Position numbers and translations under genes: made by a program
Assembly: GCA_964632355.1 (NCBI GenBank)
Contig: CAZWBW010000007.1
Location: 1 to 52,370, forward strand
Length of the DNA: 52,370 nt
Reading direction: 5' to 3'
Origin: JALOAP01 sp964632355
GTDB lineage: Bacteria; Chloroflexota; Dehalococcoidia; Tepidiformales; Tepidiformaceae
The notes under the pieces: generated by a model
The model's input: the letters and a program-made list of their open reading frames with translations, nothing else
What the model was told of the DNA's origin: nothing
Database searches by the model: none
Shown here: in pieces, positions 8,264 to 16,746 of the stretch
Layout of the letters: each line of letters opens with the position of its first letter
Numbering within the stretch: position 1 is the stretch's first letter

Positions 8264-10057
8264 CTAGCCCTTCGCGATGCGCTCGGGCGTGAACCAGCTG
8301 CGGGTCATCGCCGCGAAGTGCGTTGCATACCCGGCCTTCGGGTAGTAGCCCTGCACCCACGGGTTCACGTACGAGAAGCCCGCTTCGCCCAGCGTCGGCA
8401 CGAACAGCAGGTACCCGGCGAGCTCCTTCTGCATGTCGTGGATGAACTGGAGCCGCTCGTCGAAGTCCAGGATCCGCTTCTGCTGCTCGATGAGCTCGTC
8501 GATGCGGTCCTGCTCCTCGATCGGCGTGCCCTTCCAGTTGCGGCGCGCCGAAGCGGTGTAGTGCGTCCGCTCCAGCATGTCGCTCGGCTCGCGGGTGGCG
8601 CCCATCGGGAAGCCCCACGCAACGCCTTCCTGGATGTCGCCGAGGTACACCGACGTGATGTACCGGCCGTACTCCTGGTTCCGGCGCTCCACCTGCCAGC
8701 CCACCTCCTGCAGGCTCGCGGCCAGCAGTTCCCACTGCTGCGTGAACACCACACCGTAGTCCTCGGTCGAGTTGATCACGATCCGCGGGTTCGTCTCGCC
8801 CGTGGCCGCTTCGATGAGCTTCTTCGCCTCCGCCGGGTCGTACTGCAGGTACTTGCCGTTTTCGCCGTAGTCGTTGTCGCGCGGCGACAGGTACCACGGC
8901 GGCAGGCCCGGCGTAACGAACGGCGACATCCAGTTGCCCCGGCCCGTCGGGTCGAGCGCGTTCAGGATGCCGTCGCGGTTGATCGACATCGAAAGCGCCT
9001 GCCGCAGCCGCGTGTCGCGCCAGCGTCCGCCTTCGATATCGAAGTTGAACCAGAAGTGGAGCGGGGAGCCCGCGCCGGTGAAGTAGCTCTGGCCCGCCGG
9101 GTCCAGCTGGCTCGTCGCATCCTCGTACACCGCGGCGCTGAGGCCCGCGAAGTCGAGCTCACCGGCCCGCAGACCCGCGATAAGCCGCTGCGGGTCGCCC
9201 ACGAGCGACGCCTCCACCTGGTCGTAGTACGGCCAGCCCTCTTCGCGGAAGTAGTTCTCGTTCCGGCGCCAGTTGATCGAAACACCAGAGTTGTAGCTGT
9301 CGAACACCCACGGACCGGTTCCGACGGGGTCGGTCTGTACCTGTCCGTTGTTGATGGTTTCGACCGGGATGAACCAGAGCCCCTCGTAGGTCGAGGCCTG
9401 GATGACCAGGAACGGTGCGTACGGTTCCTTGAGCGTGAACTTGATCCGGTACTCGTCGACCGCCTCGACGTTGTCGATGATGTTCTCGTACAGCGCTGCG
9501 TTCTGTGCCAGAGACACAAACGCCTGGTACGTCTGCACGAAGTCTTCCGCCGTCGCCTTCCGGCCATTGAGCGGCGGCTTGTCGTGCCAGTGAATGTTCT
9601 CGCGCAGCTTGAAGATGTAGGTGACTTCGTCTGGCTGCTCGGGGAGTCCCTCGGCGAGGTCGCCCTCGAGCTTCGTGAAGTCGTCGATCTCCACATCAGG
9701 CGCGCCGTACTCCGAGAGGAGCCGGCTGTAGTGGAAACTCGCGGGCATCTGCGCCCGGTACGTGATGTTCTCGTACGGGAAGAGCGTCGGAGGATCGCCG
9801 CTGTTCAGACCGGTCATCGGGAACCGGATGGTTCCACCATACCGCGCGGACTCGTCTTCGCCGCCGCCCGTCGAAGTCGTGGGAGTTTCGCCACCACCCT
9901 GGGGCGCACTCCCGCCGTTACCGTCGTCATCGTCGTCGTCGCCGCAGCCGACCAGCGCCAGGCCGGCTGCACCTGCGCCGAGCGCCATTCCGGCACCGAG
10001 GAACCCGCGCCGGGTTGCCTGGCGCCGTCTCCAGTAGCGGTTCCAGTATTCGCTCAA
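8264..10057 (-). CDS. Family 5 extracellular solute-binding lipoprotein, copy 1
   Basis: 597 residues from a TTG at 10057 preceded by AAGGAGG. The signal has a twin-arginine motif (ATRRGFLGAG) and then a lipobox ALVGC, so the protein is probably exported folded by Tat and lipid-anchored. Cys is followed by GDDDDDDG, an acidic linker. The SBP_bac_5 domain occupies the rest, with RFPMTGLNSGDPPTL near its start and the conserved HWHDKPPLNGRKATAEDF at about residue 160. It is very similar along its whole length to the next binding protein upstream (10425-12212). It captures peptides or similar solutes for the two permeases that follow. The actual ligand is unknown. Confidence 0.9.
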   Translation of the reverse strand: MSEYWNRYWRRRQATRRGFLGAGMALGAGAAGLALVGCGDDDDDDGNGGSAPQGGGETPTTSTGGGEDESARYGGTIRFPMTGLNSGDPPTLFPYENITYRAQMPASFHYSRLLSEYGAPDVEIDDFTKLEGDLAEGLPEQPDEVTYIFKLRENIHWHDKPPLNGRKATAEDFVQTYQAFVSLAQNAALYENIIDNVEAVDEYRIKFTLKEPYAPFLVIQASTYEGLWFIPVETINNGQVQTDPVGTGPWVFDSYNSGVSINWRRNENYFREEGWPYYDQVEASLVGDPQRLIAGLRAGELDFAGLSAAVYEDATSQLDPAGQSYFTGAGSPLHFWFNFDIEGGRWRDTRLRQALSMSINRDGILNALDPTGRGNWMSPFVTPGLPPWYLSPRDNDYGENGKYLQYDPAEAKKLIEAATGETNPRIVINSTEDYGVVFTQQWELLAASLQEVGWQVERRNQEYGRYITSVYLGDIQEGVAWGFPMGATREPSDMLERTHYTASARRNWKGTPIEEQDRIDELIEQQKRILDFDERLQFIHDMQKELAGYLLFVPTLGEAGFSYVNPWVQGYYPKAGYATHFAAMTRSWFTPERIAKG

Positions 10058-10424
10058 GAATTGTCCCTCCTTGTCTCGCCCGCATGCGGGTACGTTCCGC
10101 CGCCGCGTAGCCATTTCCCTCGACCATCGATCTGCGAGTAATCCGAGTTTTCCTAAAGAAAAAACCAGATCTCGCTCATCGCTGGTAGAGGCAGCGTCTA
10201 TCGCGGCGCCCGGAAACTAGCAAGGGCCCCTTGCGTTGTCAATTTGAGCCATAGACGTATGTCTCTATGCTTCCCAACGATTAAATTCATCGGGGCCGCA
10301 TCGAGGGCGGCGAGATAGCAGGACCGGCGCTTTGCGCATTTTGGGACGTCATTGAAATGAGGGTGAGGGAAGGCGCCGCGCTCCCTGGCGCCCCTCTCGC
10401 GACGCCTTCCCGGTCCCGAGACGA
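10058..10424. other. 367-bp spacer between the two paralogous binding-protein genes
   Basis: No gene is supported here. On the minus strand it holds a probable end hairpin for copy 2 (GGGAAGGCG at 10367-10375 with CGCCTTCCC at 10403-10411, enclosing paired GGCGCC boxes at 10372-10377 and 10387-10392; only a weak T-run). It then holds the promoter of copy 1 (10214-10242) and an AT-rich leader of about 150 bases. An imperfect dyad CATAGAC/GTCTCTATG lies at 10250-10269, upstream of the -35 box. Confidence 0.6.
10214..10242 (-). promoter_or_regulatory. Promoter of solute-binding-protein copy 1, with operator-like dyad in the spacer
   Basis: Reading the minus strand, TTGACA (10237-10242) is separated by 17 bases from TAGTTT (10214-10219). 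The spacer contains a 13-base dyad CAAGGG-N-CCCTTG (10221-10233), a likely repressor site. Start of transcription would fall near 10207, giving a leader of about 150 bases. The paralogous gene has the same -35 and a matching -10 context (GCTAG), but not the dyad. Confidence 0.65.
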
Positions 10425-12212
10425 CTACCCTTTGGCGATCCGCTCCGGGGTGAACCAGCTTCGTGACATCGACGCGAAGTGCGTCGCATACCCGGCCTTC
10501 GGGTGGTACCCCTGCACCCACGGGTTCACGTACAGGTAGAGGGCGGCGCCGACCGTCGGCACGAACAGGAGGTACTCCGCGAGTTCCTTCTGCATGTCGT
10601 GGATGAACTGCACACGCTCATCGAAGTCGAGGATCCGCTTCTGCTGCTCGATGAGTTCGTCGATGCGCGGCTGCTCGTCGATCGGCTGGCCCTTCCAGTT
10701 TCGCCGCGCCGAAGCGGTGTAGTGCGTGCGCTCCAGCATGTCGCTCGGGTCGCGGGTCGCTCCCATCGGCGGACCCCACGCGATCCCCTCGCTGATGTCG
10801 CCAAGGTACGTCGACGTGATGTAGCGGCCGTACTCCTGGTTTCGCCGCTCCACCTGCCAGCCCACCTCCTGCAGGCTCGCCGCGAGCAGCTCCCACTGCT
10901 GAGCCGTCACCACCCCGTAGTCCTCAGTCGACGTAATCGTCACGCGCGGGTTGGTTTCGCCCGTTGCTGCCTCGATGAGCTTCTTCGCCTCGGCCGGGTC
11001 GTACTGCAGGTATTTGCCGTTCTCGCCGTAATCGTGGTCGCGCGGCGACAGGTACCACGGAGGTGTGGCCGGCGGGAGAAATGGCGACATCCAGTTGCCA
11101 CGGCCCGTCGGGTCGAGCGCGTTGAGCACGCCGTCCCGGTCGATCGACATCGAAAGCGCCTGTCGCATCCGCTTGTCGCGCCAGCGCCCGCCTTCGATAT
11201 CGAAGTTGAAATAGAACGCAACCGGGGAGTTCGCACCGGAGAAATACCCCTGGCCCGCGGGATCGAGCTGGGAGTTGGCGTCCTCGTACACAGCCGAATT
11301 CAGCGCGGCGAAATCAAGGTCGCCCGATCGCAGTCCCGCAATGAGCCGCTGCGGGTCGCCCACAAGCGACGCCTGTGCACGGTCGTAGTACGGCCATCCC
11401 TCCCGGAAGTAGTTCTCGTTGCGGCGCCAGTTGATCGAAACCCCTGAGTCGTAGCTTTCGAACACCCACGGCCCGGTCCCAACCGGGTCGCTTTGCACCT
11501 GCCCGTTGTTGATCGTCTCAACCGGGATGAACCAGAGCCCCTCGTACGTCGAAGCCTGCACCACAAGAAACGGCGCGTACGGCTCCCGGAGCGTGAACTT
11601 GATGCGGTGCTCATCGACCGCCTCCACGCGGTCGACCACGCCTTCGTACAGTGCAGCGTTCTGCGCTAGCGAGACGAACGCCTGGTAGGTCTGCACGAAG
11701 TCTTCCGCGGTCGCTTTGCGTCCGTTCAGCGGGGGCTTGTCGTGCCAGTGAACGTTTTCCCGAAGCTTGAAGATGTACGTGACGTCGTCCGGTTGCTCAG
11801 GGAGCGACTCCGCCAGGTCCCCCTCGAGCACGGTAAAGTCGTCGACGTCGACATCGGGCGCACCGTATTCGGCGAGAAGCCGGCTGTAGTGGAAGCATGC
11901 CGTTGTTTGTGCCCGGTAGGTGATGTTCTCGTACGGGAATAGCGTCGGAGGATCGCCGGTGTTGAGGCCATTCAGCGGGAAACGGATGGTCCCACCGTAG
12001 CGCCCCGACTCATCACCGTTGCTGTTGTTCGGCGAAGTCGCGGGATCCTGGCTGGCTTGTTGAGTGCTGCTGCCGTTGCTATCGCTGTCGTCGTCACCAC
12101 AGCCGGCCAGCGCGAGACCGGCCGCACCTGCGCCCAGCGTCATCCCGGCTCCAAGGAACCCCCGCCGGGATGCTTTTCGCCGCCTCCAGTACTGCTCCCA
12201 GTAGCCGCTCAA
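10425..12212 (-). CDS. Family 5 extracellular solute-binding lipoprotein, copy 2
   Basis: 595 residues from a TTG at 12212 with AAGGAGG upstream, the same arrangement as copy 1. Tat motif ASRRGFLGAG, lipobox ALAGC, then a Ser/Gln/Asn-rich linker instead of the poly-Asp of copy 1. Long stretches are identical to copy 1, including HWHDKPPLNGRKATAEDF and the C-terminal SRSWFTPERIAKG, while the signal-proximal linker, some surface loops and scattered positions differ. This is a tandem duplication, probably giving receptors with related ligands for one permease pair. A similar promoter precedes each copy. It could bind peptides, or another family 5 ligand such as an oligosaccharide. Confidence 0.9.
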   Translation of the reverse strand: MSGYWEQYWRRRKASRRGFLGAGMTLGAGAAGLALAGCGDDDSDSNGSSTQQASQDPATSPNNSNGDESGRYGGTIRFPLNGLNTGDPPTLFPYENITYRAQTTACFHYSRLLAEYGAPDVDVDDFTVLEGDLAESLPEQPDDVTYIFKLRENVHWHDKPPLNGRKATAEDFVQTYQAFVSLAQNAALYEGVVDRVEAVDEHRIKFTLREPYAPFLVVQASTYEGLWFIPVETINNGQVQSDPVGTGPWVFESYDSGVSINWRRNENYFREGWPYYDRAQASLVGDPQRLIAGLRSGDLDFAALNSAVYEDANSQLDPAGQGYFSGANSPVAFYFNFDIEGGRWRDKRMRQALSMSIDRDGVLNALDPTGRGNWMSPFLPPATPPWYLSPRDHDYGENGKYLQYDPAEAKKLIEAATGETNPRVTITSTEDYGVVTAQQWELLAASLQEVGWQVERRNQEYGRYITSTYLGDISEGIAWGPPMGATRDPSDMLERTHYTASARRNWKGQPIDEQPRIDELIEQQKRILDFDERVQFIHDMQKELAEYLLFVPTVGAALYLYVNPWVQGYHPKAGYATHFASMSRSWFTPERIAKG

Positions 12213-12372
12213 AGAACGTTCCTCCTTGTGGGTAGCACCGCTCTTCTTCGGAACACGCTGTACTGCTACGCGGCCACTCTCCCGGGCAGCCGTGAGCAAT
12301 TACGGGTCTTCTTTATGCGAAAATTCACCCCAACAAATAGTAAGCAGAGAAAAGATTTATGAACGCAACGAG

Positions 12373-12401
12373 AGGCTAGCGATGAGCACAAGGGTTGTCA
12401 A
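12373..12401 (-). promoter_or_regulatory. Promoter of solute-binding-protein copy 2
   Basis: Minus-strand TTGACA (12396-12401), 17-base spacer, TAGCCT (12373-12378). The first eight bases (TTGACAAC) and the GCTAG at the -10 match the copy 1 promoter at identical spacing, and the leader to the TTG start is again about 150 bases. Confidence 0.6.
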
Positions 12402-12450
12402 TGTAAACGAAAAACACGTGGGCGTTATTAAGCTAGAGATGCACATACAA

Positions 12451-12468
12451 GAGCGCGAAAGCGCGCTC
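12451..12468 (-). terminator. Probable terminator of solute-binding-protein gene 3
   Basis: A perfect 7-bp stem GAGCGCG (12451-12457)/CGCGCTC (12462-12468) with a four-base loop lies 80 bases after the stop of gene 3 and before the copy 2 promoter. On the minus strand it is followed by TTGTATGTG, a weak T-run. Confidence 0.45.
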
Positions 12469-12547
12469 AGCCCGACCGGCAACAGATATCGCAGCGCGGC
12501 CCGAACACCCGCAACAGGTGCGGTGGGGCGGCGAAAACACCAGGAGG

Positions 12548-14284
12548 CTAGCGGCCCCGGAACGTCTCGTCTGAACGGTCGATCCAGGTGTTGGCGAAGC
12601 GGTGCTGGTAGCCGTCCGCCGCGTCGATGGGGAAGTTCTTTACGTACGGCCACGCCAGCGCGATCACGCGCTCACTCACGAAGTTCAGGCCTGCATGCAA
12701 GTTCAGCAGCCGACGCTGGATTTCGTACCCGGTCTGGCGCCGCTTCTCTTCGTCCGTTTCGACTCGCTGCGCGTCGATCAGCGCGTCCAGCTCAGAGTCG
12801 CGCACCGGGAAGCTGTTGTTCGAACCTGAACTGTGGAAGTACGGGTACACCCAGTCGTCGAGGTCTACCCAGCCGACGTCCGGCCCCGCCACCCACGGCG
12901 CCTGCTGCGCGATCATCTTCTGGATCAGCTCCCCGATGGGCAGCGCAGTGACCGTCACGTTCAGCCCCAGCGTCCGCGCGAGCTGCTCCTTGATCAGCGA
13001 ACCCAGCCCAAGGTTCGTTTCCGCCGCCGCTTCAACCAGCAGCGGGAGCTCCGTCGGCACCGTCTTCTCGGCCGCAAACGCGCCGAGCATCGCCTTCGCA
13101 TCGGCGATATCCGCCTCGCGGCCGCCCGTGCCCTCCCGGTATCCCGGGAAGTTCGTGAGCTCGCGCTGCGGCAGTGTCCACCGCGTCATCGGCCAGCTGA
13201 TCCACGGGTTGATATCGCCCGAACCAGCGAAGAAGCGCTGCACCATCTCCCGCCGGTCCAGGGCAATCGAGATCGCCGCCCGGAACCGCAGGTCGTCATA
13301 CGGCGGCACCGACAGGAAGAAGCGCGAGCCCAGGTACAGCGAGTGCCCGTGGTTCGTTTCGACGAGCTGCGTGATGTTCTGCTTAAGGGCATCGGCCTGC
13401 GGGCGCCCGACGAACACCACGTCCAGCCGCTTCGTCCGGAGGCCAGCCTCGATGTCCGACGCATCCTTCGGCTGGCGAACCTCGATGCCATCGAGGTAGG
13501 GCCGTTGTTCGCCCCCGTACCACGCCGGGTTCCGCGCGACGGTCGCGAAGGTGCCTTCGTTCCACTCGACCCACTGGAACGGGCCGCTCCCGATCTGTGT
13601 CGTGGGACCGAACTCCATCTCCGGCGCAACCACGAACGAGGTCACGTCGGCGAAGAGGCCCATCGCGTTTGCGAACGGCACCTTCAGCGTCACCCGGAGC
13701 TCCGTCGGGCTCGTGGCTTCGACGCTCTCGACGATGCTCCAGCGCCCGCGCCGCACAAAGCTGGTGTCGCCGTCCATCTGCCGCTGGATGCTGAACCGGA
13801 CGTCTTCGGCAGTCACCTGGCGGCCGTTCAGCGGCGCAAGGTCGTGCCAGCGCGCGTCCGGGCGGAGGCGAAAGATCAGTGTTTGTGCGTCTGGTTGCTC
13901 GGGCAGCGCCTGCGCGAGGTCCGGAACGATCGTCCCCTCGGTCTGGCTCTCGTACGCGAGTAAGCGGCTGAAGACCAGCGCCTGTTGGCCGTAAAACGGG
14001 GCGGACTGCGTCTTGTGCGGGTCGTACACCCCGTCGCCGGCGACGTAGCTGCTGTACCGCAGCGTTTCACCATGCCGGTCGCTGATCATGGGGCGCGCGG
14101 CGGTGATCGTCGTTTCCTCTTCGGTTGGCTCTTCGCTCAGACCCGGGATCGGGAGCTTCGAAGAAGAACCCCCGTTACCGCCGCTACAGCCCGCCGAGAT
14201 GCCCGCGGCGCCGGCCAGCGCGCCAGCGGCAGCAAGAAACTGGCGGCGGCTGAAACGGCGAGGGGCGTTCCGTTTCCAATCCAT
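12548..14284 (-). CDS. Family 5 extracellular solute-binding lipoprotein, divergent third member
   Basis: 578 residues from ATG at 14284. It begins with a Tat signal (RRFSRRQFLAAAG) and a lipobox ISAGC followed by a Gly/Ser linker. The SBP_bac_5 core is recognisable from DAQTLIFRLRPDARWHDLAP and LNGRQVTAEDVRFSIQRQ, but identity with the two downstream paralogues is low, so this is an older member and not part of their duplication. I see no Shine-Dalgarno sequence before the ATG, and a TAGTAT box ends only ten bases upstream, suggesting a nearly leaderless transcript. It probably supplies another ligand to the same permeases; an independent transporter is possible. Confidence 0.85.
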   Translation of the reverse strand: MDWKRNAPRRFSRRQFLAAAGALAGAAGISAGCSGGNGGSSSKLPIPGLSEEPTEEETTITAARPMISDRHGETLRYSSYVAGDGVYDPHKTQSAPFYGQQALVFSRLLAYESQTEGTIVPDLAQALPEQPDAQTLIFRLRPDARWHDLAPLNGRQVTAEDVRFSIQRQMDGDTSFVRRGRWSIVESVEATSPTELRVTLKVPFANAMGLFADVTSFVVAPEMEFGPTTQIGSGPFQWVEWNEGTFATVARNPAWYGGEQRPYLDGIEVRQPKDASDIEAGLRTKRLDVVFVGRPQADALKQNITQLVETNHGHSLYLGSRFFLSVPPYDDLRFRAAISIALDRREMVQRFFAGSGDINPWISWPMTRWTLPQRELTNFPGYREGTGGREADIADAKAMLGAFAAEKTVPTELPLLVEAAAETNLGLGSLIKEQLARTLGLNVTVTALPIGELIQKMIAQQAPWVAGPDVGWVDLDDWVYPYFHSSGSNNSFPVRDSELDALIDAQRVETDEEKRRQTGYEIQRRLLNLHAGLNFVSERVIALAWPYVKNFPIDAADGYQHRFANTWIDRSDETFRGR

Positions 14285-14346
14285 GCAGTCTCACATACTA
14301 TCCACGTCGTCCCTTACGGACCGATCCCGGTCAAGGAGGCGTGCAG

Positions 14347-14628
14347 ATGGTCGCGAAATATACCCCGGAAAAGGTCCAGGAAGAACTCCAGCATCTCCCG
14401 GGCTGGTCCGCCGATGGCGATGCGATAGCGCGGCAGTTCAAGTTCAAGAATCACATCGAGGCGATGGGATTCGTCACCAAGGTCGCGATGGTGGCCGAGG
14501 TGCTAAATCATCACCCCGACCTCCGCATCGTCTACAACACGGTCGATATCCGGCTCAGTTCACATGATGCTGGCGGGGTCACCGAGCGCGATATTCAGCT
14601 CGCCCAGCGCATCGACGAACTCGCCTGA
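14347..14628 (+). CDS. phhB: Pterin-4a-carbinolamine dehydratase
   Basis: 93 residues, the usual size. The ATG at 14347 is seven bases after AAGGAGG (14333-14339); the in-frame GTG at 14341 is too close to that site. The family signature is clear: FKFKNHIEAMGFVTKVA, then AEVLNHHPDLRIVYNTVDI with the catalytic His pair, and SHDAGGVTERDIQLAQRID. The enzyme dehydrates 4a-hydroxytetrahydrobiopterin formed by aromatic amino acid hydroxylases. Many bacteria carry it without such hydroxylases, where it may support molybdopterin or other pterin metabolism. It is transcribed divergently from the third solute-binding-protein gene, with about 60 bases between them. Confidence 0.92.
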   Translation: MVAKYTPEKVQEELQHLPGWSADGDAIARQFKFKNHIEAMGFVTKVAMVAEVLNHHPDLRIVYNTVDIRLSSHDAGGVTERDIQLAQRIDELA

Positions 14629-14692
14629 TCCCGGTCCGCACAGAAAAGCGGCCTCCCGTGGGAAGCCGCTTCGAACGTGCCTCGCGAAAAGC

Positions 14693-15197
14693 TCAGGGCG
14701 TCATCGCGGCCCGGGCCTGCTTCACCAGCGCCTGCTCCTCTTCCGAAAGCTCGCTCCAGTCCTTCAGGATTTCGTGCTTCAGCGGGAAGATGTGAATCGC
14801 GTCCCAGCCGCACACGTCCTCGCAGAGGCGGCAGCCGGTGCACTTCTTCTCGTCCACGGTGCTGACGCCGAAGAAGTCGTCGATGCGGTCGGAATGCTGG
14901 AGGCTGAGCGCATCGAACGGGCAAATGTTGATGNNNNNNNNNNCACCCCGAACCGATGCACTTCTCTTCGATGACGACGGCCTTCGGCCATTCGTGCTTC
15001 TTTAGACCCCGGCAAACCTCGCCGTACGTGTCCAGGATTGCCTCGGGAGGACAAACAACGCCGCACGCCCCGCAGTCGATGCAAAGCGTCGGGTCGATGA
15101 TGTGCAACTGGTTGCGCTCGCCGCTAATCGCGTTCGTCGGGCAGCGCTTCGTGCAGGCCGTACAGCCGATGCACGTTTCGATGATCTTGTAGGCCAC
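14693..15197 (-). CDS. Polyferredoxin with four 4Fe-4S-type motifs (interrupted by an assembly gap)
   Basis: The GTG at 15197 follows GAGGGGG. Up to the gap the protein reads CIGCTACTKRCP and CIDCGACGVVCPPEAI, two normal 4Fe-4S motifs, and then begins a third with CIGSG. After the ten N it continues in another frame as INICPFDAL, then CTGCRLCEDVCGWDAI, ending at TGA (14693-14695) after an Ala/Glu-rich tail. The frame change is due to the arbitrary gap length: a true gap of three bases would give CIGSGWCINIC, and any multiple of three keeps one frame. The third motif has Ser where the second Cys normally is. This is a soluble electron carrier or small subunit of a redox complex; no partner is adjacent. 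Confidence 0.8.
14934..14943. other. Assembly gap of ten N inside the polyferredoxin gene
   Basis: Ten N of arbitrary length. The flanks are in frame only if the true length is a multiple of three, so the apparent frameshift is not evidence for a pseudogene. Confidence 0.95.
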
Positions 15198-15296
15198 GAA
15201 GACCCCCTCGCCACGGAGTTCGCGTCCATCGTACCAGTTTTCACAATTCGACGCGTGTGGCCGAAGGGCCCTTCTTATCGCGATCCGAGGTTCCCC

Positions 15297-16676
15297 TCAC
15301 GGCGTACCGGGGTCCCCCGGCCGAAGCGGCTGCGTCCATTCGAGGCCCACGTCCGACAGGTCGCCCGATAGGTCGTCACCGCGCGGCCGTTCGCCCTGTT
15401 CGACCCACGCCTGCAGGTCTTCCCACGCCTGCAGAAGTTCCTCGTCCGTGAACTCGCAGTGGCCGGCCGCGCGAATCGCCCGCTGGACCAGCAGGTCCCC
15501 GGCTCCCGCCGCCTCCACCTTCGCGCGATACGACTGCTGGTGTGCGATCGGCACGAAGAGGTCTCCGGTGTTGTGGAGCGTGAGCAGCGGGTCTTCGATT
15601 CGTCCCGTCGTCGGCACTGCGTCCGGGTGGAGCGACGCGTTGCGCGCCTCCGGGTCCGCCGGGAAGCGGCGAACGCCCGCATTCAGCGTCTCGGCGTCGA
15701 GCCCCAGCGACTCGTCGATGCCGTACACGATGTCGGCGTTCGTCGCGGCCCGCCCGATGAGCGACGCTCGGTTCGGGTCGAGCAGGAGGAGCCCGAAGTT
15801 CAGCGAGTAGTGTTCGAGGAACCCTTCGTAGAAGAACGGGCGCGGTCCACCGGAAAGCTCCCGCGCGACGCTGATGAACTGCTTGCCCTTCTCCGTTGGC
15901 GCGTCCGGCGATCCGAGCTCCTGCGGGAGGAGACCCAGCAGCGTCTGCATCATCGCTGCGCTGCCCCTGCCGACCGGGAGTTCGACGCCGCTGATGTACT
16001 CCGCCGCAAGCCCCCACGCCAGCAGGTAGTCGATCTGCTCCTGCCCGCCCATCGCGCCGCACACCGCAAGCGCTCCATCCACGAGGTCCGGGTAGTGTTC
16101 GAGCAGGAGCGCGGTGGTGTGCCCGCCCATCGACACCCCGACGACGTACACCAACTCCGGCTCGCCATACTTCTCGGTCACGAAGTCGAGCAGCGCCAGC
16201 GTGTCGTCCGCTCCGATGCCGGGCACGTACCCGTTTTCGCTGTACGAACTGGCCGCCCACGCGTACCCCTCGCTGATCCAGCGTGCCCGCAGCGCCTCGT
16301 TCGGGTTCGATACCCGGAGTTCCGTCGAATTCAGCCGGACACCGTGCGCGAAGAGGATGAGCTTCCGGTTCCAGTTCTCCGGCATTTCGATGCGGTACGC
16401 CGCCCGCCCGAGCGTGCCGAAGTCGGCCGTGGCGCCGGGAAGTGGTTCGAAATCCGGCGCGACAATCGTGTGCGGCTGGCCGGTCGGGGTCCCCAGCCGC
16501 GCTCGCGGTTGGGACGCCTCCTCTGTGCCGGTCGCCTCCGGGCTCGCTGCGGTTGGCGAGGATGTGGCGGTCGGCTGGCCAACCAGCCCTGCTTCCGTCG
16601 TCGAACTACCGTCGTCGCCGCAGGCGCCCAGCAGCAGAACGGCCGCAAGCACCGCCAACAGTGCCGCGAAACGCAT
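15297..16676 (-). CDS. Alpha/beta-hydrolase lipoprotein
   Basis: 459 residues from ATG at 16676. A short signal peptide (MRFAALLAVLAAVLLL) ends in the lipobox LGAC, followed by a low-complexity Ser/Thr/Ala/Glu linker to about residue 65. The hydrolase domain has KLILFAHGVRL (oxyanion region) and GVSMGGHTTALLLEHYP with the nucleophile Ser in GxSxGG. A distal RAAGHCEFTDEE carries the likely catalytic His. The Cys-containing VCGAMGG after the nucleophile elbow is reminiscent of secreted esterases. It is anchored outside the membrane and probably hydrolyses an ester; the substrate is unknown. It stands alone on the minus strand. Confidence 0.8.
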   Translation of the reverse strand: MRFAALLAVLAAVLLLGACGDDGSSTTEAGLVGQPTATSSPTAASPEATGTEEASQPRARLGTPTGQPHTIVAPDFEPLPGATADFGTLGRAAYRIEMPENWNRKLILFAHGVRLNSTELRVSNPNEALRARWISEGYAWAASSYSENGYVPGIGADDTLALLDFVTEKYGEPELVYVVGVSMGGHTTALLLEHYPDLVDGALAVCGAMGGQEQIDYLLAWGLAAEYISGVELPVGRGSAAMMQTLLGLLPQELGSPDAPTEKGKQFISVARELSGGPRPFFYEGFLEHYSLNFGLLLLDPNRASLIGRAATNADIVYGIDESLGLDAETLNAGVRRFPADPEARNASLHPDAVPTTGRIEDPLLTLHNTGDLFVPIAHQQSYRAKVEAAGAGDLLVQRAIRAAGHCEFTDEELLQAWEDLQAWVEQGERPRGDDLSGDLSDVGLEWTQPLRPGDPGTP

Positions 16677-16746
16677 CAAGCCGATGTTGCCGCTTCCCGC
16701 GCGCATTCCTGTCGTGAGGGTACAGCGCCCGGGGCCTGGGCGCCTG

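Larger units (their letters stand above)
12213..12547. other. 335-bp spacer between solute-binding-protein genes 2 and 3
   Basis: No gene is supported. It contains the promoter and leader of copy 2 and, closer to gene 3, a hairpin described separately. It is more AT-rich than the genes around it, notably at 12300-12420. Confidence 0.55.

Noticed and set aside
8207..10141. Long plus-strand frame (644 codons) opposite the first solute-binding-protein gene
   Set aside because: Arg/Val/Ala-rich shadow of a recognised gene, with no ribosome site or conserved motif.
14934..14943. Apparent frameshift in the polyferredoxin (and likewise in gatA at 22956-22965)
   Set aside because: Both coincide with ten-N placeholders of arbitrary length; flanking protein sequence is normal.
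15263..15274. Perfect 12-base palindrome GAAGGGCCCTTC between the hydrolase and ferredoxin genes
   Set aside because: It has no loop room for a good hairpin and no T-run, and such GC palindromes arise by chance; no regulator is suggested.
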